Part shown: positions 15,474 to 23,044 of the stretch, in pieces
Layout of the letters: every line of letters starts with the position of its first letter
Position numbering within the stretch: position 1 is the first letter of the stretch
Source: Ferrimonas gelatinilytica
GTDB taxonomy: Bacteria > Pseudomonadota > Gammaproteobacteria > Enterobacterales > Shewanellaceae
DNA: 64,000 nucleotides
Direction of reading: 5' to 3'
Assembly: GCF_039544205.1 (NCBI RefSeq)
Contig: NZ_BAABLF010000006.1
Location: 310,001-374,000 of the forward strand
Notes under the pieces: generated by a model
What the model saw: only the letters and a program-made list of their open reading frames with translations
Told to the model about the DNA's origin: nothing
Database searches by the model: none
Made by a program: the position numbers and the translations under genes

Positions 15474-16142
15474 CTAGGGCGCAGAGATGCGATAGCAGTA
15501 GCGCTCAAGCAGGCCCGGCAGTTGGGCCAAGATGGTGGGTTTGAGGGCGATCTCCACCTCGGACAACTGGGCTGCCAAGGCCTCCGCATCGAGCTGTGAT
15601 AGGCTCGGCACGGCGATGGGGGCGTAGCTGAGGTGCCAGGGTTCCGGTTTGACGCCACCGAGGTCCGCCCGGTAGGGCCGGTAGAAGCCGTAGTCCGCCA
15701 TATTCTGCTCCAACCATTCGCTGAGCTCATGGCAGGGGCCGCCTGAGTCATACTCCCAGGGCTCCAGACGGAGGTCATCCCGGCTCAGGGCGCTGGCATC
15801 AAAGATATCGAGGTCCGTGCCCCAATGATGGCGGGAGGTGCCGGGCAGGGCAGACCAGGCGAGGATGGCGTCGAGAATATCCGCATCGCTCATCAGGGTG
15901 ACATCGCAGGGGCGCTGGTGGGCATCCATCAGGGGCCGGGCGCCCCGGGCTTTGCCGTTGAAAATCGCCAACTGGCGCTCGAAGGAGCGCCATCCTGAGG
16001 CTATCTCTAACTGGAAGCCGGCTTGTCCGGCTCCCTCGCACAGCGCTTCGAACGCCCGGGCGGTGCGTCGCTCCAACCTCTGTCCCTGACAGCTGACCAG
16101 GTGGTCATCACTTAAGCCAAGCAGCGCATCCCCTTTTAACAC
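15474..16142 (-). CDS. M15-family D-Ala-D-Ala carboxypeptidase-like protein (VanY type)
   Basis: A 222-residue protein with the zinc motif of M15B peptidases: SRHHWGTDLDIFD supplies the first His and Asp ligands (SxHxxGxxxD) and PEPWHLSY the catalytic Glu and the last His. ASGWRSFERQLAIFNGK is the usual substrate-groove segment. The GTG start at 16142 has GGAG eight bases before it and overlaps the dapE stop by seven bases; an upstream ATG at 16208 is less likely because it lies deep inside dapE and has no ribosome site. No signal peptide is visible, so a cytoplasmic role in muropeptide recycling is possible. Pairing with dapE suggests a link to peptidoglycan precursors. Confidence 0.82.
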   Translation of the reverse strand: MLKGDALLGLSDDHLVSCQGQRLERRTARAFEALCEGAGQAGFQLEIASGWRSFERQLAIFNGKARGARPLMDAHQRPCDVTLMSDADILDAILAWSALPGTSRHHWGTDLDIFDASALSRDDLRLEPWEYDSGGPCHELSEWLEQNMADYGFYRPYRADLGGVKPEPWHLSYAPIAVPSLSQLDAEALAAQLSEVEIALKPTILAQLPGLLERYCYRISAP

Positions 16143-17296
16143 AACAGCTTCTCCATGATGCGCTGGTAACAGAGCGCCAGCTGTTCCAGGTCCGCGATGC
16201 GAACGCACTCGTTCACCTTGTGGATGGTGGCGTTACAGGGGCCAAGTTCGACCACCTGGGCTCCGGTGGGGGCGATGAAACGCCCGTCGGAGGTGCCGCC
16301 ACTGGTTTGGGGATCCGTCTGCCGCCCGGTGATCTCGGCGATCGCCTCACAGGTGGCGGTGAGCAGCTCCCCCTCGCCGGTCAGGAAGGGCTCACCGTTG
16401 AGGATCCAGTCCAGGTCATACTCCAATCCGTGGCGATCCAACACCTCCATCACCCTCACCTTCAGGGTATTGGCATGGCTTTCGGTGCAGAAGCGGAAGT
16501 TGAACTGTACCTCCAGGGTGCCGGGGATCACGTTGGAGGCCCCGGTGCCGGCGGAGATATTGGCGATCTGAAAACTGGTGGGGGGGAAGTAGTCGTTACC
16601 CTGATCCCAAACCGTCTGCGCCAGTTCCGCCAGGGCGGGCGCCGCGCGGTGAACCGGGTTGTCCGCCAGGTGGGGGTAGGCGACGTGGCCCTGCACCCCC
16701 TTGACGGTGAGGTTACCGGTAAGGCTACCCCGGCGGCCGTTCTTCACCACATCGCCAAGCAACTTGGTGCTGGAGGGTTCACCGACGATGCACCAGTCAA
16801 TCTTCTCCTGGCGCGCCTCCAGAGTCTCGATCACCTTGACGGTGCCGTTGATGAAAGGGCCCTCCTCGTCAGAGGTGATCAAGAAGGCGATGCTGCCGGC
16901 GTGCTCCGGGTGGTCTTCAAGAAAGCGGCGGGTGGCCACCAGGGCGGCGGCGAGGGAGCCTTTCATATCGGCGGCGCCGCGCCCATGGAGCATGCCGTCG
17001 ATGATGGTGGGCTCGAAGGGGGGCGTTTTCCAGAGCCCCTCATCGCCGGTAGGCACCACATCGGTGTGCCCGGCGAAACAGAACAGCGGCCCCTGCTGGC
17101 CCCGGCGTGCCCAGAGGTTGGTGGTGTCATGAAACACCATGGATTCAATTTCAAAGCCCAGAGGGGCCAGGTAGTCCGCCATCAGGGTCTGGCAGCCTGC
17201 ATCCTCGGGAGTCACGGAGCGGCGTTGGATCAGGTCACAGGCCAGTTCGAGCAGTTCGCTATCGGCAACAGCCGATGTTTGGGATTCACTGGCCAT
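16136..17296 (-). CDS. dapE: Succinyl-diaminopimelate desuccinylase
   Basis: DapE removes succinate from N-succinyl-LL-diaminopimelate in the lysine and peptidoglycan pathway. The 386 residues show the M20 dinuclear zinc sites: FAGHTDVVPTGDEGLW (His and Asp), GRGAADMKGSLAA (bridging Asp), TSDEEGPFINGT (catalytic Glu-Glu) and the late His of NATIHKVNE. The lid domain contains VKGVQGHVAYPHLADNP. ATG at 17296 overlaps the stop of the upstream ArsC-like gene by 11 bases, the conserved yffB-dapE pairing of E. coli. The frame is intact. Confidence 0.96.
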   Translation of the reverse strand: MASESQTSAVADSELLELACDLIQRRSVTPEDAGCQTLMADYLAPLGFEIESMVFHDTTNLWARRGQQGPLFCFAGHTDVVPTGDEGLWKTPPFEPTIIDGMLHGRGAADMKGSLAAALVATRRFLEDHPEHAGSIAFLITSDEEGPFINGTVKVIETLEARQEKIDWCIVGEPSSTKLLGDVVKNGRRGSLTGNLTVKGVQGHVAYPHLADNPVHRAAPALAELAQTVWDQGNDYFPPTSFQIANISAGTGASNVIPGTLEVQFNFRFCTESHANTLKVRVMEVLDRHGLEYDLDWILNGEPFLTGEGELLTATCEAIAEITGRQTDPQTSGGTSDGRFIAPTGAQVVELGPCNATIHKVNECVRIADLEQLALCYQRIMEKLLC

Positions 17297-17639
17297 ACTG
17301 GGTGATCCAGCGATCGTAGTCGGCGGCCTTGAAGCCCACCAGGATATGGTTGCCGGCGGCGAGCACCGGGCGCTTTATCAGTGTCGGATGGGCCAGTATG
17401 AGGGCTTTAGCCTTCTCGTTATCCATATCGGCCTTGTCGCTGTCATCCAGGGTACGCCAGGTGGTGGAGCGGGTGTTAAGCAGCACCTTGTGTCCCACCT
17501 TGGCCAGCCAGGACGCCACCAGATCCGCTTCCAGTCCGTCGCTACGGAAGTCGTGAAAGTCATGCTTCCACTGCTGTTGTTCCAGATACTTACGTGCTTT
17601 TTTTACCGTGTCGCAACTCTTGATGCCATAGAGGATCAT
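17286..17639 (-). CDS. ArsC-family reductase-like protein (YffB/Spx type)
   Basis: A 117-residue thioredoxin-fold protein. Starting at ATG 17639 (MILYGIKSCDTVKKARKYL), it has a single conserved Cys9 in place of the CxxC pair, and HDFRSDGLEADLV and LIKRPVLAAG typical of the YffB branch. These proteins bind glutathione but lack a proven substrate; they are always found with dapE, as here, where the genes overlap. A longer start at 17675 is unlikely because AGGGA lies in front of the chosen ATG. Confidence 0.88.
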   Translation of the reverse strand: MILYGIKSCDTVKKARKYLEQQQWKHDFHDFRSDGLEADLVASWLAKVGHKVLLNTRSTTWRTLDDSDKADMDNEKAKALILAHPTLIKRPVLAAGNHILVGFKAADYDRWITQYGQ

Positions 17640-17734
17640 TCGACGCTGTCCCTGTTTTCGGAATGTGTCGGGCATTGTTGCATTGGCGCTGCGTTGGCTG
17701 CAAGGCCGTACTTTGGATAGCTGGGGGAGGGAAG

Positions 17735-17768
17735 AAAAGGGGCTCCTGCGTGCTGGCTTTTGAGCCCT
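17735..17768 (-). terminator. Probable terminator of ptsHI-crr
   Basis: GGGCTC and GAGCCC arms separated by 16 bases, followed on the minus strand by CCTTTTCTT. It lies 11 bases beyond the crr stop. The long loop makes it a less certain call than the other terminators. Confidence 0.55.
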
Positions 17769-17778
17769 GAATCAGGAG

Positions 17779-18288
17779 TTAGAGCTCGACCCGAAGGATC
17801 CGCGTTTGGCCGGCGATCACCTCGCCCTCATCCTTCTCCATCGAAGCGACATCTTCCATGTTGGCGATCACCACCGGGGTGAGCAGGCTCTTGGCGTGCT
17901 CTTTGAGATAGTCGAGATCGAACTCCAGGATGGGGTCGCCGGCTTTGACCTGTTGACCCTCCTGGGCCAGACGGCGAAAGCCCGCACCACCCAGTTCCAC
18001 GGTATCGATGCCGAAGTGGACGAAGAGTTCCAGTCCCAGGGGGGACTCCAGTGAGAAGGCGTGGTTGGCATCAAAGAGACGGCCTATGGTGCCGTCGATG
18101 GGCGCCAACACCTGGCTGCCCTGGGGATCGATGGCGATGCCGTCACCGACGATCTTCTCGGAGAAGACCACGTCGGGAACGTCTTCGATGGCGACGATCC
18201 GCCCGGAAACCGGTGCGAGGATATCCACCCCATCCACCGGGGTTTCCCGGTTGGCCACTATCCTACGCAATCTACTGAGAAAACCCAT
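17779..18288 (-). CDS. crr: PTS glucose-specific enzyme IIA
   Basis: EIIA-Glc accepts phosphate from HPr, passes it to sugar-specific EIIB domains, and in enteric relatives also controls adenylate cyclase and non-PTS permeases. The 169-residue length equals that of E. coli. His91 in ELFVHFGIDTVEL is the phosphorylated residue and His76 in DANHAFS its partner (E. coli 90 and 75). The ATG at 18288 has AAGG upstream. It ends the ptsH-ptsI-crr operon, 18 bases after ptsI. No sugar-specific EIIBC is in the window, although a beta-glucoside locus lies 33 kb away. Confidence 0.96.
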   Translation of the reverse strand: MGFLSRLRRIVANRETPVDGVDILAPVSGRIVAIEDVPDVVFSEKIVGDGIAIDPQGSQVLAPIDGTIGRLFDANHAFSLESPLGLELFVHFGIDTVELGGAGFRRLAQEGQQVKAGDPILEFDLDYLKEHAKSLLTPVVIANMEDVASMEKDEGEVIAGQTRILRVEL

Positions 18289-18306
18289 TTACATGCCTTT
18301 GTATTT

Positions 18307-20013
18307 TTAAGATGGTGGCGCGAAATTTGATCCAATGGTAGCTGATAATCCCGCAGCGAGACAATCATTTAACAGCGTATTGAGCTGTTCGCAGGTGTCA
18401 CATTCCAGCGCCTTTTCAAGCAGTTTCCGGCCCTGTTGATGCCGGTACTGGTGGATGAGGTGCTTGACTGGGCCGGATTGGCCCGCCGGGATGCTTAACT
18501 GCCTGAGGCCCATCGCCAGGAGTAGCCAGATGGCCCGGCTGTCTGCACCGAGATCACCGCACAGGGAGAGGGGCAGTCCATGGCGTAAGCTGGTGCCACA
18601 GCAGTAACGGAGGATCCGCAACAGGGGGGGGCTCAGGGCCGGGTAGTGGGGGCTTACCCTGGGGTTGAGCCGGTCGGCGGCGAGGCAGTACTGGGTCAGG
18701 TCGTTGCTGCCGATACTGGCAAAGTCCAGGTAGGGGGCGAACAGTTCCAGGCAGCAGGCAGCGGCCGGGGTTTCCACCATCATGCCCAGGGGAAGGTCCG
18801 GTGTCATGCGTAGCCGCTGTTTGACCTCATCCAGTACCCGGCGCAAGGCATGGAGCTCTTCGACCAGGCTGACCATCGGCAGCAACAGCTTGACCGGGTA
18901 CTCCATGGCAAGGCGGACAACTGCTTCGAACTGTGTCTTAAGGTGTTCCGGCTGCTGCAGGCCGAGGCGGATCGCCCGCACCCCAAGGGCGGGGTTGGGC
19001 TCCTGGAGTGCCAGTCCCGGTAAATTTTTGTCGGCGCCGAAGTCAAAGCTTCGGATCACCAGTGGCCGCCCCTCCAATTGCCGGGCGATGGCCCGGTAGA
19101 GCAGGTATTGCCGCTCGGCACTGGGCCAACCCCCTTCGGCCATGTAGAGAAACTCGGTACGCAGCAGGCCGACCCCGTCCAGGCCCGTCTTGGGGATTAG
19201 GGCGGCCTCCTCGTCGCTGCCGATGTTACCAAAGAGCCAGACGCGTTCACCGTCGCCGGTGACCGCCGGTTGGGGCAGCCGTTCGTCAAAGTGTCGCTGC
19301 TGTTGCCGCCATCGTGTCATGGCATCGGCAAACAGGGCCTGATCCGACGCCTGGGTCGCCACCGTTAACTGGCCCGCATCGCCATCGAGCAGGACCGGGC
19401 CCGCACAGAGACGCTGGCAGGCATCCTCCAGGACAATCCCCGGAAGGCCTGCGCTGCGAAGCAAGATGGCCAGGTGATCTGTGCTGGTGCCCTGGGCCAG
19501 TATCAGCCCAGACAGGTGCTGCTTGGGCAGTTGAATAAACTCCGCCGCAGTCAGTTCCGGCACCGCCAGGATGGTGTTCTCGGCGAGGTCTTGCGGCAGG
19601 GAAAGGCTCTCTCCGCGACTGCGCCGAGCCATCCGTTGGCCAAGGCTGCGCACGTCGCGGCTGCGTTTGAGCATCTGGGGATCGTCCAGGGTGGCCAGCA
19701 GGTCGGCGTGTTCCCCTAAGACCTGGCCGATGGCGCTATGGAGGGCGTCGCCGGCATCGAGCCGATGATGGATCTCAAGGCGCAGCTCCCCATCATCCAG
19801 CAGCAGCCGATCCGCCTCAAGCAACTGACGTTCACTGGGGGTCAGGTCCTGACGCAGTAGCAGGGTGTCCAGTGCCGACAACTCCTGCTGCAGGAGGGTG
19901 TCCAGATCCAGCTCGGCGGCCTTGGCAGGAGGGGGGCTTTGGCTGTCGCAGGGGTGTAACTGCCCCAGCGCCATGCCGGGACTGATGGGAATGGCGCTGA
20001 AGACTTTGGACAT
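18307..20013 (-). CDS. ptsI: PTS phosphotransferase enzyme I
   Basis: Enzyme I takes phosphate from phosphoenolpyruvate and hands it to HPr. The 568-residue protein keeps the domain order: HPr-binding helices, the swivelling His domain, and the PEP-binding barrel with TEFLYMAEGGWPSAERQ, VIRSFDFGADKNLPG, MMVETPAAAC, FASIGSNDLTQY and the catalytic Cys in SLCGDLGAD. The His loop reads ILAQGTSTDHLAILLRSAG, with His180, where most enzymes I have GGRTSHTAIMAR, so this is a diverged copy. Start ATG at 20013 with AAGGAT. It lies 17 bases after ptsH. Confidence 0.93.
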   Translation of the reverse strand: MSKVFSAIPISPGMALGQLHPCDSQSPPPAKAAELDLDTLLQQELSALDTLLLRQDLTPSERQLLEADRLLLDDGELRLEIHHRLDAGDALHSAIGQVLGEHADLLATLDDPQMLKRSRDVRSLGQRMARRSRGESLSLPQDLAENTILAVPELTAAEFIQLPKQHLSGLILAQGTSTDHLAILLRSAGLPGIVLEDACQRLCAGPVLLDGDAGQLTVATQASDQALFADAMTRWRQQQRHFDERLPQPAVTGDGERVWLFGNIGSDEEAALIPKTGLDGVGLLRTEFLYMAEGGWPSAERQYLLYRAIARQLEGRPLVIRSFDFGADKNLPGLALQEPNPALGVRAIRLGLQQPEHLKTQFEAVVRLAMEYPVKLLLPMVSLVEELHALRRVLDEVKQRLRMTPDLPLGMMVETPAAACCLELFAPYLDFASIGSNDLTQYCLAADRLNPRVSPHYPALSPPLLRILRYCCGTSLRHGLPLSLCGDLGADSRAIWLLLAMGLRQLSIPAGQSGPVKHLIHQYRHQQGRKLLEKALECDTCEQLNTLLNDCLAAGLSATIGSNFAPPS

Positions 20014-20030
20014 GCCGGGGATCCTTGGAG

Positions 20031-20288
20031 TTAGGTCAGTTCGGCCAGGAGGGTGGCGAGCGTCTCGACCGCCTCATCGCTTTGTGGCCCCTCGGCGCAC
20101 AACCGGATGGTGGTGCCCTGGCGCAGGTTCAGGGTCTGGAGGCGAAACAGGCTTTTGGCACTGGCACGACGGCCGTCGCTATGGATGGTGATGTCGCAGG
20201 GATACTGCTGGGCCGCTTTAACCAAAAGCGCGGCTGGACGGGTGTGAAGCCCGTGGGGTGCCCTGATAGTAACGTCGCGTTGCTGCAT
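20031..20288 (-). CDS. ptsH: PTS phosphocarrier protein HPr
   Basis: HPr relays phosphate from enzyme I to EIIA domains. With ATG at 20288 the protein is 85 residues, its usual size, and His15 falls exactly in place (RAPHGLHTRPAA); Ser46 sits in RASAKSLFRL. A TTG further upstream would break this numbering and was rejected. No clear ribosome site precedes the ATG. First gene of ptsH-ptsI-crr. Confidence 0.95.
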   Translation of the reverse strand: MQQRDVTIRAPHGLHTRPAALLVKAAQQYPCDITIHSDGRRASAKSLFRLQTLNLRQGTTIRLCAEGPQSDEAVETLATLLAELT

Positions 20289-20426
20289 GGATTCGGACGG
20301 TGGGTTGGGTGGTGGCTTTGGGCGCAAAGGATACTGTTACCCCCACGGCTGGTCAATTCCAAGCCGAAAATGACTCGCTCGTGTTCGTGAGGAAGCGGTG
20401 TAAAGGGGAGTGTTCACACAGATAAA

Positions 20427-20453
20427 GAGAAAGCGGCCATGGGCCGCTTTCTC
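20427..20453 (-). terminator. Strong terminator after cysK
   Basis: A perfect 12-base stem GAGAAAGCGGCC / GGCCGCTTTCTC with loop ATG, continuing into T-rich sequence on the minus strand. It separates cysK from ptsH. Confidence 0.85.
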
Positions 20454-20475
20454 AAGGCAAGGGTGCAGCAGGGGG

Positions 20476-21450
20476 TTACTGCACGTTTTCCGCGTCGGTA
20501 AAGACGCCGGCGAACAGGGCCGAGGAGAGGTAACGCTCCGCGGCGGAGGGCAGCACTACGACGATGGTCTTGTCTTTGAGCTCCGGCTTGGCGGCCAGCA
20601 ATTTATTGACCGCGACCACGGCGGCTCCGGAGCTTATCCCGGCGAGGATCCCCTCTTCATCCATGAGTCGACGTGCCATGGCGATCGACTCGTCGTTACC
20701 CACGGTGATCGCCTCATCCACCATCTCCAGGTCCAGGTTGCCGGGGATAAAGCCGGCACCGATCCCCTGGATCTTGTGGGGGCCAGGAGTGAGCTCCTCA
20801 CCCCGAAGGGCCTGGCTGATTACCGGCGAGTCCTCAGGTTCCACGGCAACGGTGTGGATCGCTTTCCCTTTGGTCAGTTTCAGGTAGCGGCTGGTGCCGG
20901 TGAGGGTACCACCGGTGCCCACGCCGGCGACGAAGACATCGATGGCACCGTCGGTGTCGTTCCAGATCTCCGGCCCGGTGGTTTTTTCATGGATCTCTAC
21001 GTTGGCCGGGTTCTCGAACTGCTGCAACAGGACGTAGCGGTCCGGATTACTGGCGCGGATCTCTTCCGCTTTAGCCACGGCGCCTTTCATCCCCTTTGCA
21101 CCCTCGGTCAGCACCAGGTTTGCGCCCAGGGCCTTGAGCAGTTTACGACGTTCCAGGCTCATGGTGTTGGGCATGGTCAGGGTGATGGGGTAGCCCCGGG
21201 AGGCGGCAACAAACGCCAGGGCGATGCCGGTGTTGCCGGAGGTCGGCTCGATGATCTCTTTACCTTCGCCCAGAGTTCCGCGTTTCTCTGCGTCCCAGAT
21301 CATGTTGGCGCCCAGCCGGCATTTCACGCTGAAGGAGGGGTTGCGTGCCTCGATCTTGGCCAGCACATTGGTGCCCTCGGTGACCCGGTTCAGTCGAACC
21401 AGGGGGGTGTTACCGATAGAGAGAGAGTTGTCATCGTAAATCTTTGCCAT
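20476..21450 (-). CDS. cysK: Cysteine synthase A (O-acetylserine sulfhydrylase)
   Basis: The PLP enzyme makes cysteine from O-acetylserine and sulfide. With ATG at 21450 (MAKIYDDNSLSIGNTPLVRL) the protein has 324 residues, the CysK size. Lys43 in NPSFSVKCRLG binds the cofactor, TSGNTG is the substrate-carboxylate loop, and GVGTGGTLTG holds the phosphate. An AAGGAAA element lies upstream at a rather long distance. A longer frame extends to 21546 but without homology to CysK. cysZ, for sulfate uptake, lies about 680 bases beyond the tRNA. Sequence is of the CysK rather than CysM type. Confidence 0.95.
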   Translation of the reverse strand: MAKIYDDNSLSIGNTPLVRLNRVTEGTNVLAKIEARNPSFSVKCRLGANMIWDAEKRGTLGEGKEIIEPTSGNTGIALAFVAASRGYPITLTMPNTMSLERRKLLKALGANLVLTEGAKGMKGAVAKAEEIRASNPDRYVLLQQFENPANVEIHEKTTGPEIWNDTDGAIDVFVAGVGTGGTLTGTSRYLKLTKGKAIHTVAVEPEDSPVISQALRGEELTPGPHKIQGIGAGFIPGNLDLEMVDEAITVGNDESIAMARRLMDEEGILAGISSGAAVVAVNKLLAAKPELKDKTIVVVLPSAAERYLSSALFAGVFTDAENVQ

Positions 21451-21826
21451 AGCTGCTGTTTCCTTCGCTGTAGACGGGCTAACTGATGTTAGCTTATCCG
21501 CTGTGCTCGATGGGGGAAGTGACGTTTCAGCATTCCTTATGCCCAATCGTAATTAGCGGCCGTGTATTTGGAATAACGTTGCAAGTGTGGCCGGTGGTTG
21601 GGACCAGGCGATTGATAGATATGAGAAAGTTGATCGAATCCATTTTAAGCAGCGCACCGCTTTTTTTTCAGCGGATGACCCCTTTACCCCGATAATGGCA
21701 GGCGAGCGCTCTCTTCTTGGACTCGGCGACAGTCTCTGCGGGTTAAAAAAGGGGCGGCAGAGGGGGCGCAAAAGAAGGGAATTGGTGAAGTTGTGCCCAA
21801 ACGCACGAAAAGAGGCGGATCGGCGC
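21451..21826. other. Intergenic region between cysK and tRNA-Ser
   Basis: About 375 bases read divergently. Bases 21451-21560 should hold the cysK promoter, and CTAAC-ATCA-GTTAG near 21488 forms a small inverted repeat; no certain CysB site can be named. The remainder shows no gene with a ribosome site. Confidence 0.4.
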
Positions 21827-21855
21827 TTGACCCCTTGGGGGGCAGGACGTAAAGT
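21827..21855 (+). promoter_or_regulatory. Promoter of tRNA-Ser with GC-rich discriminator
   Basis: TTGACC and TAAAGT are 17 bases apart, and the bases after the -10 read TACGCCCGC, a GC-rich discriminator as found at stable-RNA promoters under stringent control. The predicted start is about 33 bases before the tRNA. Confidence 0.65.
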
Positions 21856-21894
21856 TACGCCCGCTGACACGGCAGAGTGTCTCAGCAAAAAATT

Positions 21895-21982
21895 GGTCAG
21901 GTGTCCGAGTGGCTGAAGGAGCACGCCTGGAAAGTGTGTATACGGCAACGTATCGAGAGTTCGAATCTCTCCCTGACCGCCA
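21895..21982 (+). tRNA. tRNA-Ser (anticodon GGA)
   Basis: An 88-base class-II tRNA. Acceptor arms GGTCAGG and CCTGACC pair perfectly, followed by G and an encoded CCA. The D-arm region GAGTGGCTGAAGGA, anticodon loop CTGGAAA (GGA at 21929-21931), long variable arm TACGGCAACGTA and T-loop GTTCGAATC are all present. It reads UCC and UCU serine codons. It stands alone with its own promoter and terminator. Confidence 0.97.
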
Positions 21983-21990
21983 TACAGTAC

Positions 21991-22018
21991 AAAACCCACC
22001 CTCGAGGTGGGTTTTGTC
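21991..22018 (+). terminator. Terminator of tRNA-Ser
   Basis: AAAACCCACC-CTCGA-GGTGGGTTTT, a perfect 10-base stem ending in TTTT, eight bases after the CCA end. Confidence 0.88.
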
Positions 22019-22131
22019 GTTTCTGCGCCCGGGCATTCTCTTGTGGGGTATTTGCCCGCTGACTGCTTCCGGGTTCGGCCACGTCAACCGGCGGGGGTCA
22101 ACACGCCGGCGACGGGTGGAGCTCCTGAGCG

Positions 22132-22893
22132 TTACGGCAGATCGTCAAAGCGCCCATGTACCTCCCGGTACTGGTCCACCCAGAGTGCGGTGGCCCCGCA
22201 GATCGCAACGGGCATCAGGACCAGGTTGAGCAGTGGGATCATCGCCATCACGGCGGCACTGGCGCCGAAACTGAAGCTGCGCCAGCGCTGCATCGATAGG
22301 GCATCGCGCATTCGGCTGAAGGGCACCTTGTGGTTATCAAACGGGTAATCCAGGTACTGCACCGAGAGCATCCAGGCGGTAAAGCAGAACCAGATCACGG
22401 CGCCGATCCCCGGCACGAACAGCAGGATCAGGCCAAACAGCAGCGCCCGGGGCAGGTAGTACATCAATTTGGTCCACTCCCGTCCAATCAGCCTCGGTGT
22501 GTCCTTGATCAGGTCGATTACGCCGCCGGTATCCAGCGCCTGGCCCGTTAATTTTTTCTCCACCTGCTCCGCCAGCAGGCCGTTAAAGGGGGCGGCGATG
22601 AAGTTCATGATGGCGCTGAAAAGGAAGGACGCGCTGATCAGCACGGTCACCACCGCCAGGGGCCAGAGCACCACATCCAGCCATCCCAGAAACTCCGGCA
22701 GCCAGGCCACCACTTGCTCGATCCAGACGCCCATACGCTGAAACAGCCAGTAAAAGGCAAACGAAAACAGCAGCAGGTTGATCCCCAGGGGAAGCGCAAC
22801 GAATCGGCGCAGCCCCGGTTGACGGATCAGTTCAAAGCCCTTGATGAAATACTGCGCGCCGCTGGCGCCTTGAGGAAAAACCGGTTCTCGCAT
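22132..22893 (-). CDS. cysZ: Sulfate uptake protein CysZ
   Basis: CysZ is an inner-membrane protein that brings sulfate in for cysteine synthesis. The start at 22893 (MREPVFPQGASGAQYFIKGF) aligns with the E. coli N-terminus and has GGAG close by; a start at 22926 would add 11 residues without support. The 253 residues carry the family blocks FIAAPFNGLLAEQVE, REWTKLMYYLPRA, QYLDYPFDNHKVPF and IPLLNLVLMPVAICGATALWV. Divergent from smc, and close to cysK in function and position. Confidence 0.94.
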   Translation of the reverse strand: MREPVFPQGASGAQYFIKGFELIRQPGLRRFVALPLGINLLLFSFAFYWLFQRMGVWIEQVVAWLPEFLGWLDVVLWPLAVVTVLISASFLFSAIMNFIAAPFNGLLAEQVEKKLTGQALDTGGVIDLIKDTPRLIGREWTKLMYYLPRALLFGLILLFVPGIGAVIWFCFTAWMLSVQYLDYPFDNHKVPFSRMRDALSMQRWRSFSFGASAAVMAMIPLLNLVLMPVAICGATALWVDQYREVHGRFDDLP

Positions 22894-22975
22894 GATCTCC
22901 AACCATAAGGATGAGGGAACTCTCATTGTGTTGTGATCCTCGCCACCGGGTCAACATGACTCGGATTTCAGGCTG

Positions 22976-23004
22976 TTACAAAACATTGAAGGCTTTGGTA
23001 AAGT
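22976..23004 (+). promoter_or_regulatory. Predicted promoter of smc
   Basis: TTACAA and TAAAGT separated by 17 bases, placing the start near 23011, about 34 bases before the smc ATG. Confidence 0.5.
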
Positions 23005-23044
23005 GGCGGAATTCCCATTCTCAACTGAGATGCCCAGGCCCCTC

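Noticed and set aside
21553..22087. Open frames across tRNA-Ser resembling a short protein
   Set aside because: They read through the tRNA and its terminator on the opposite strand; the tRNA fold is unambiguous.
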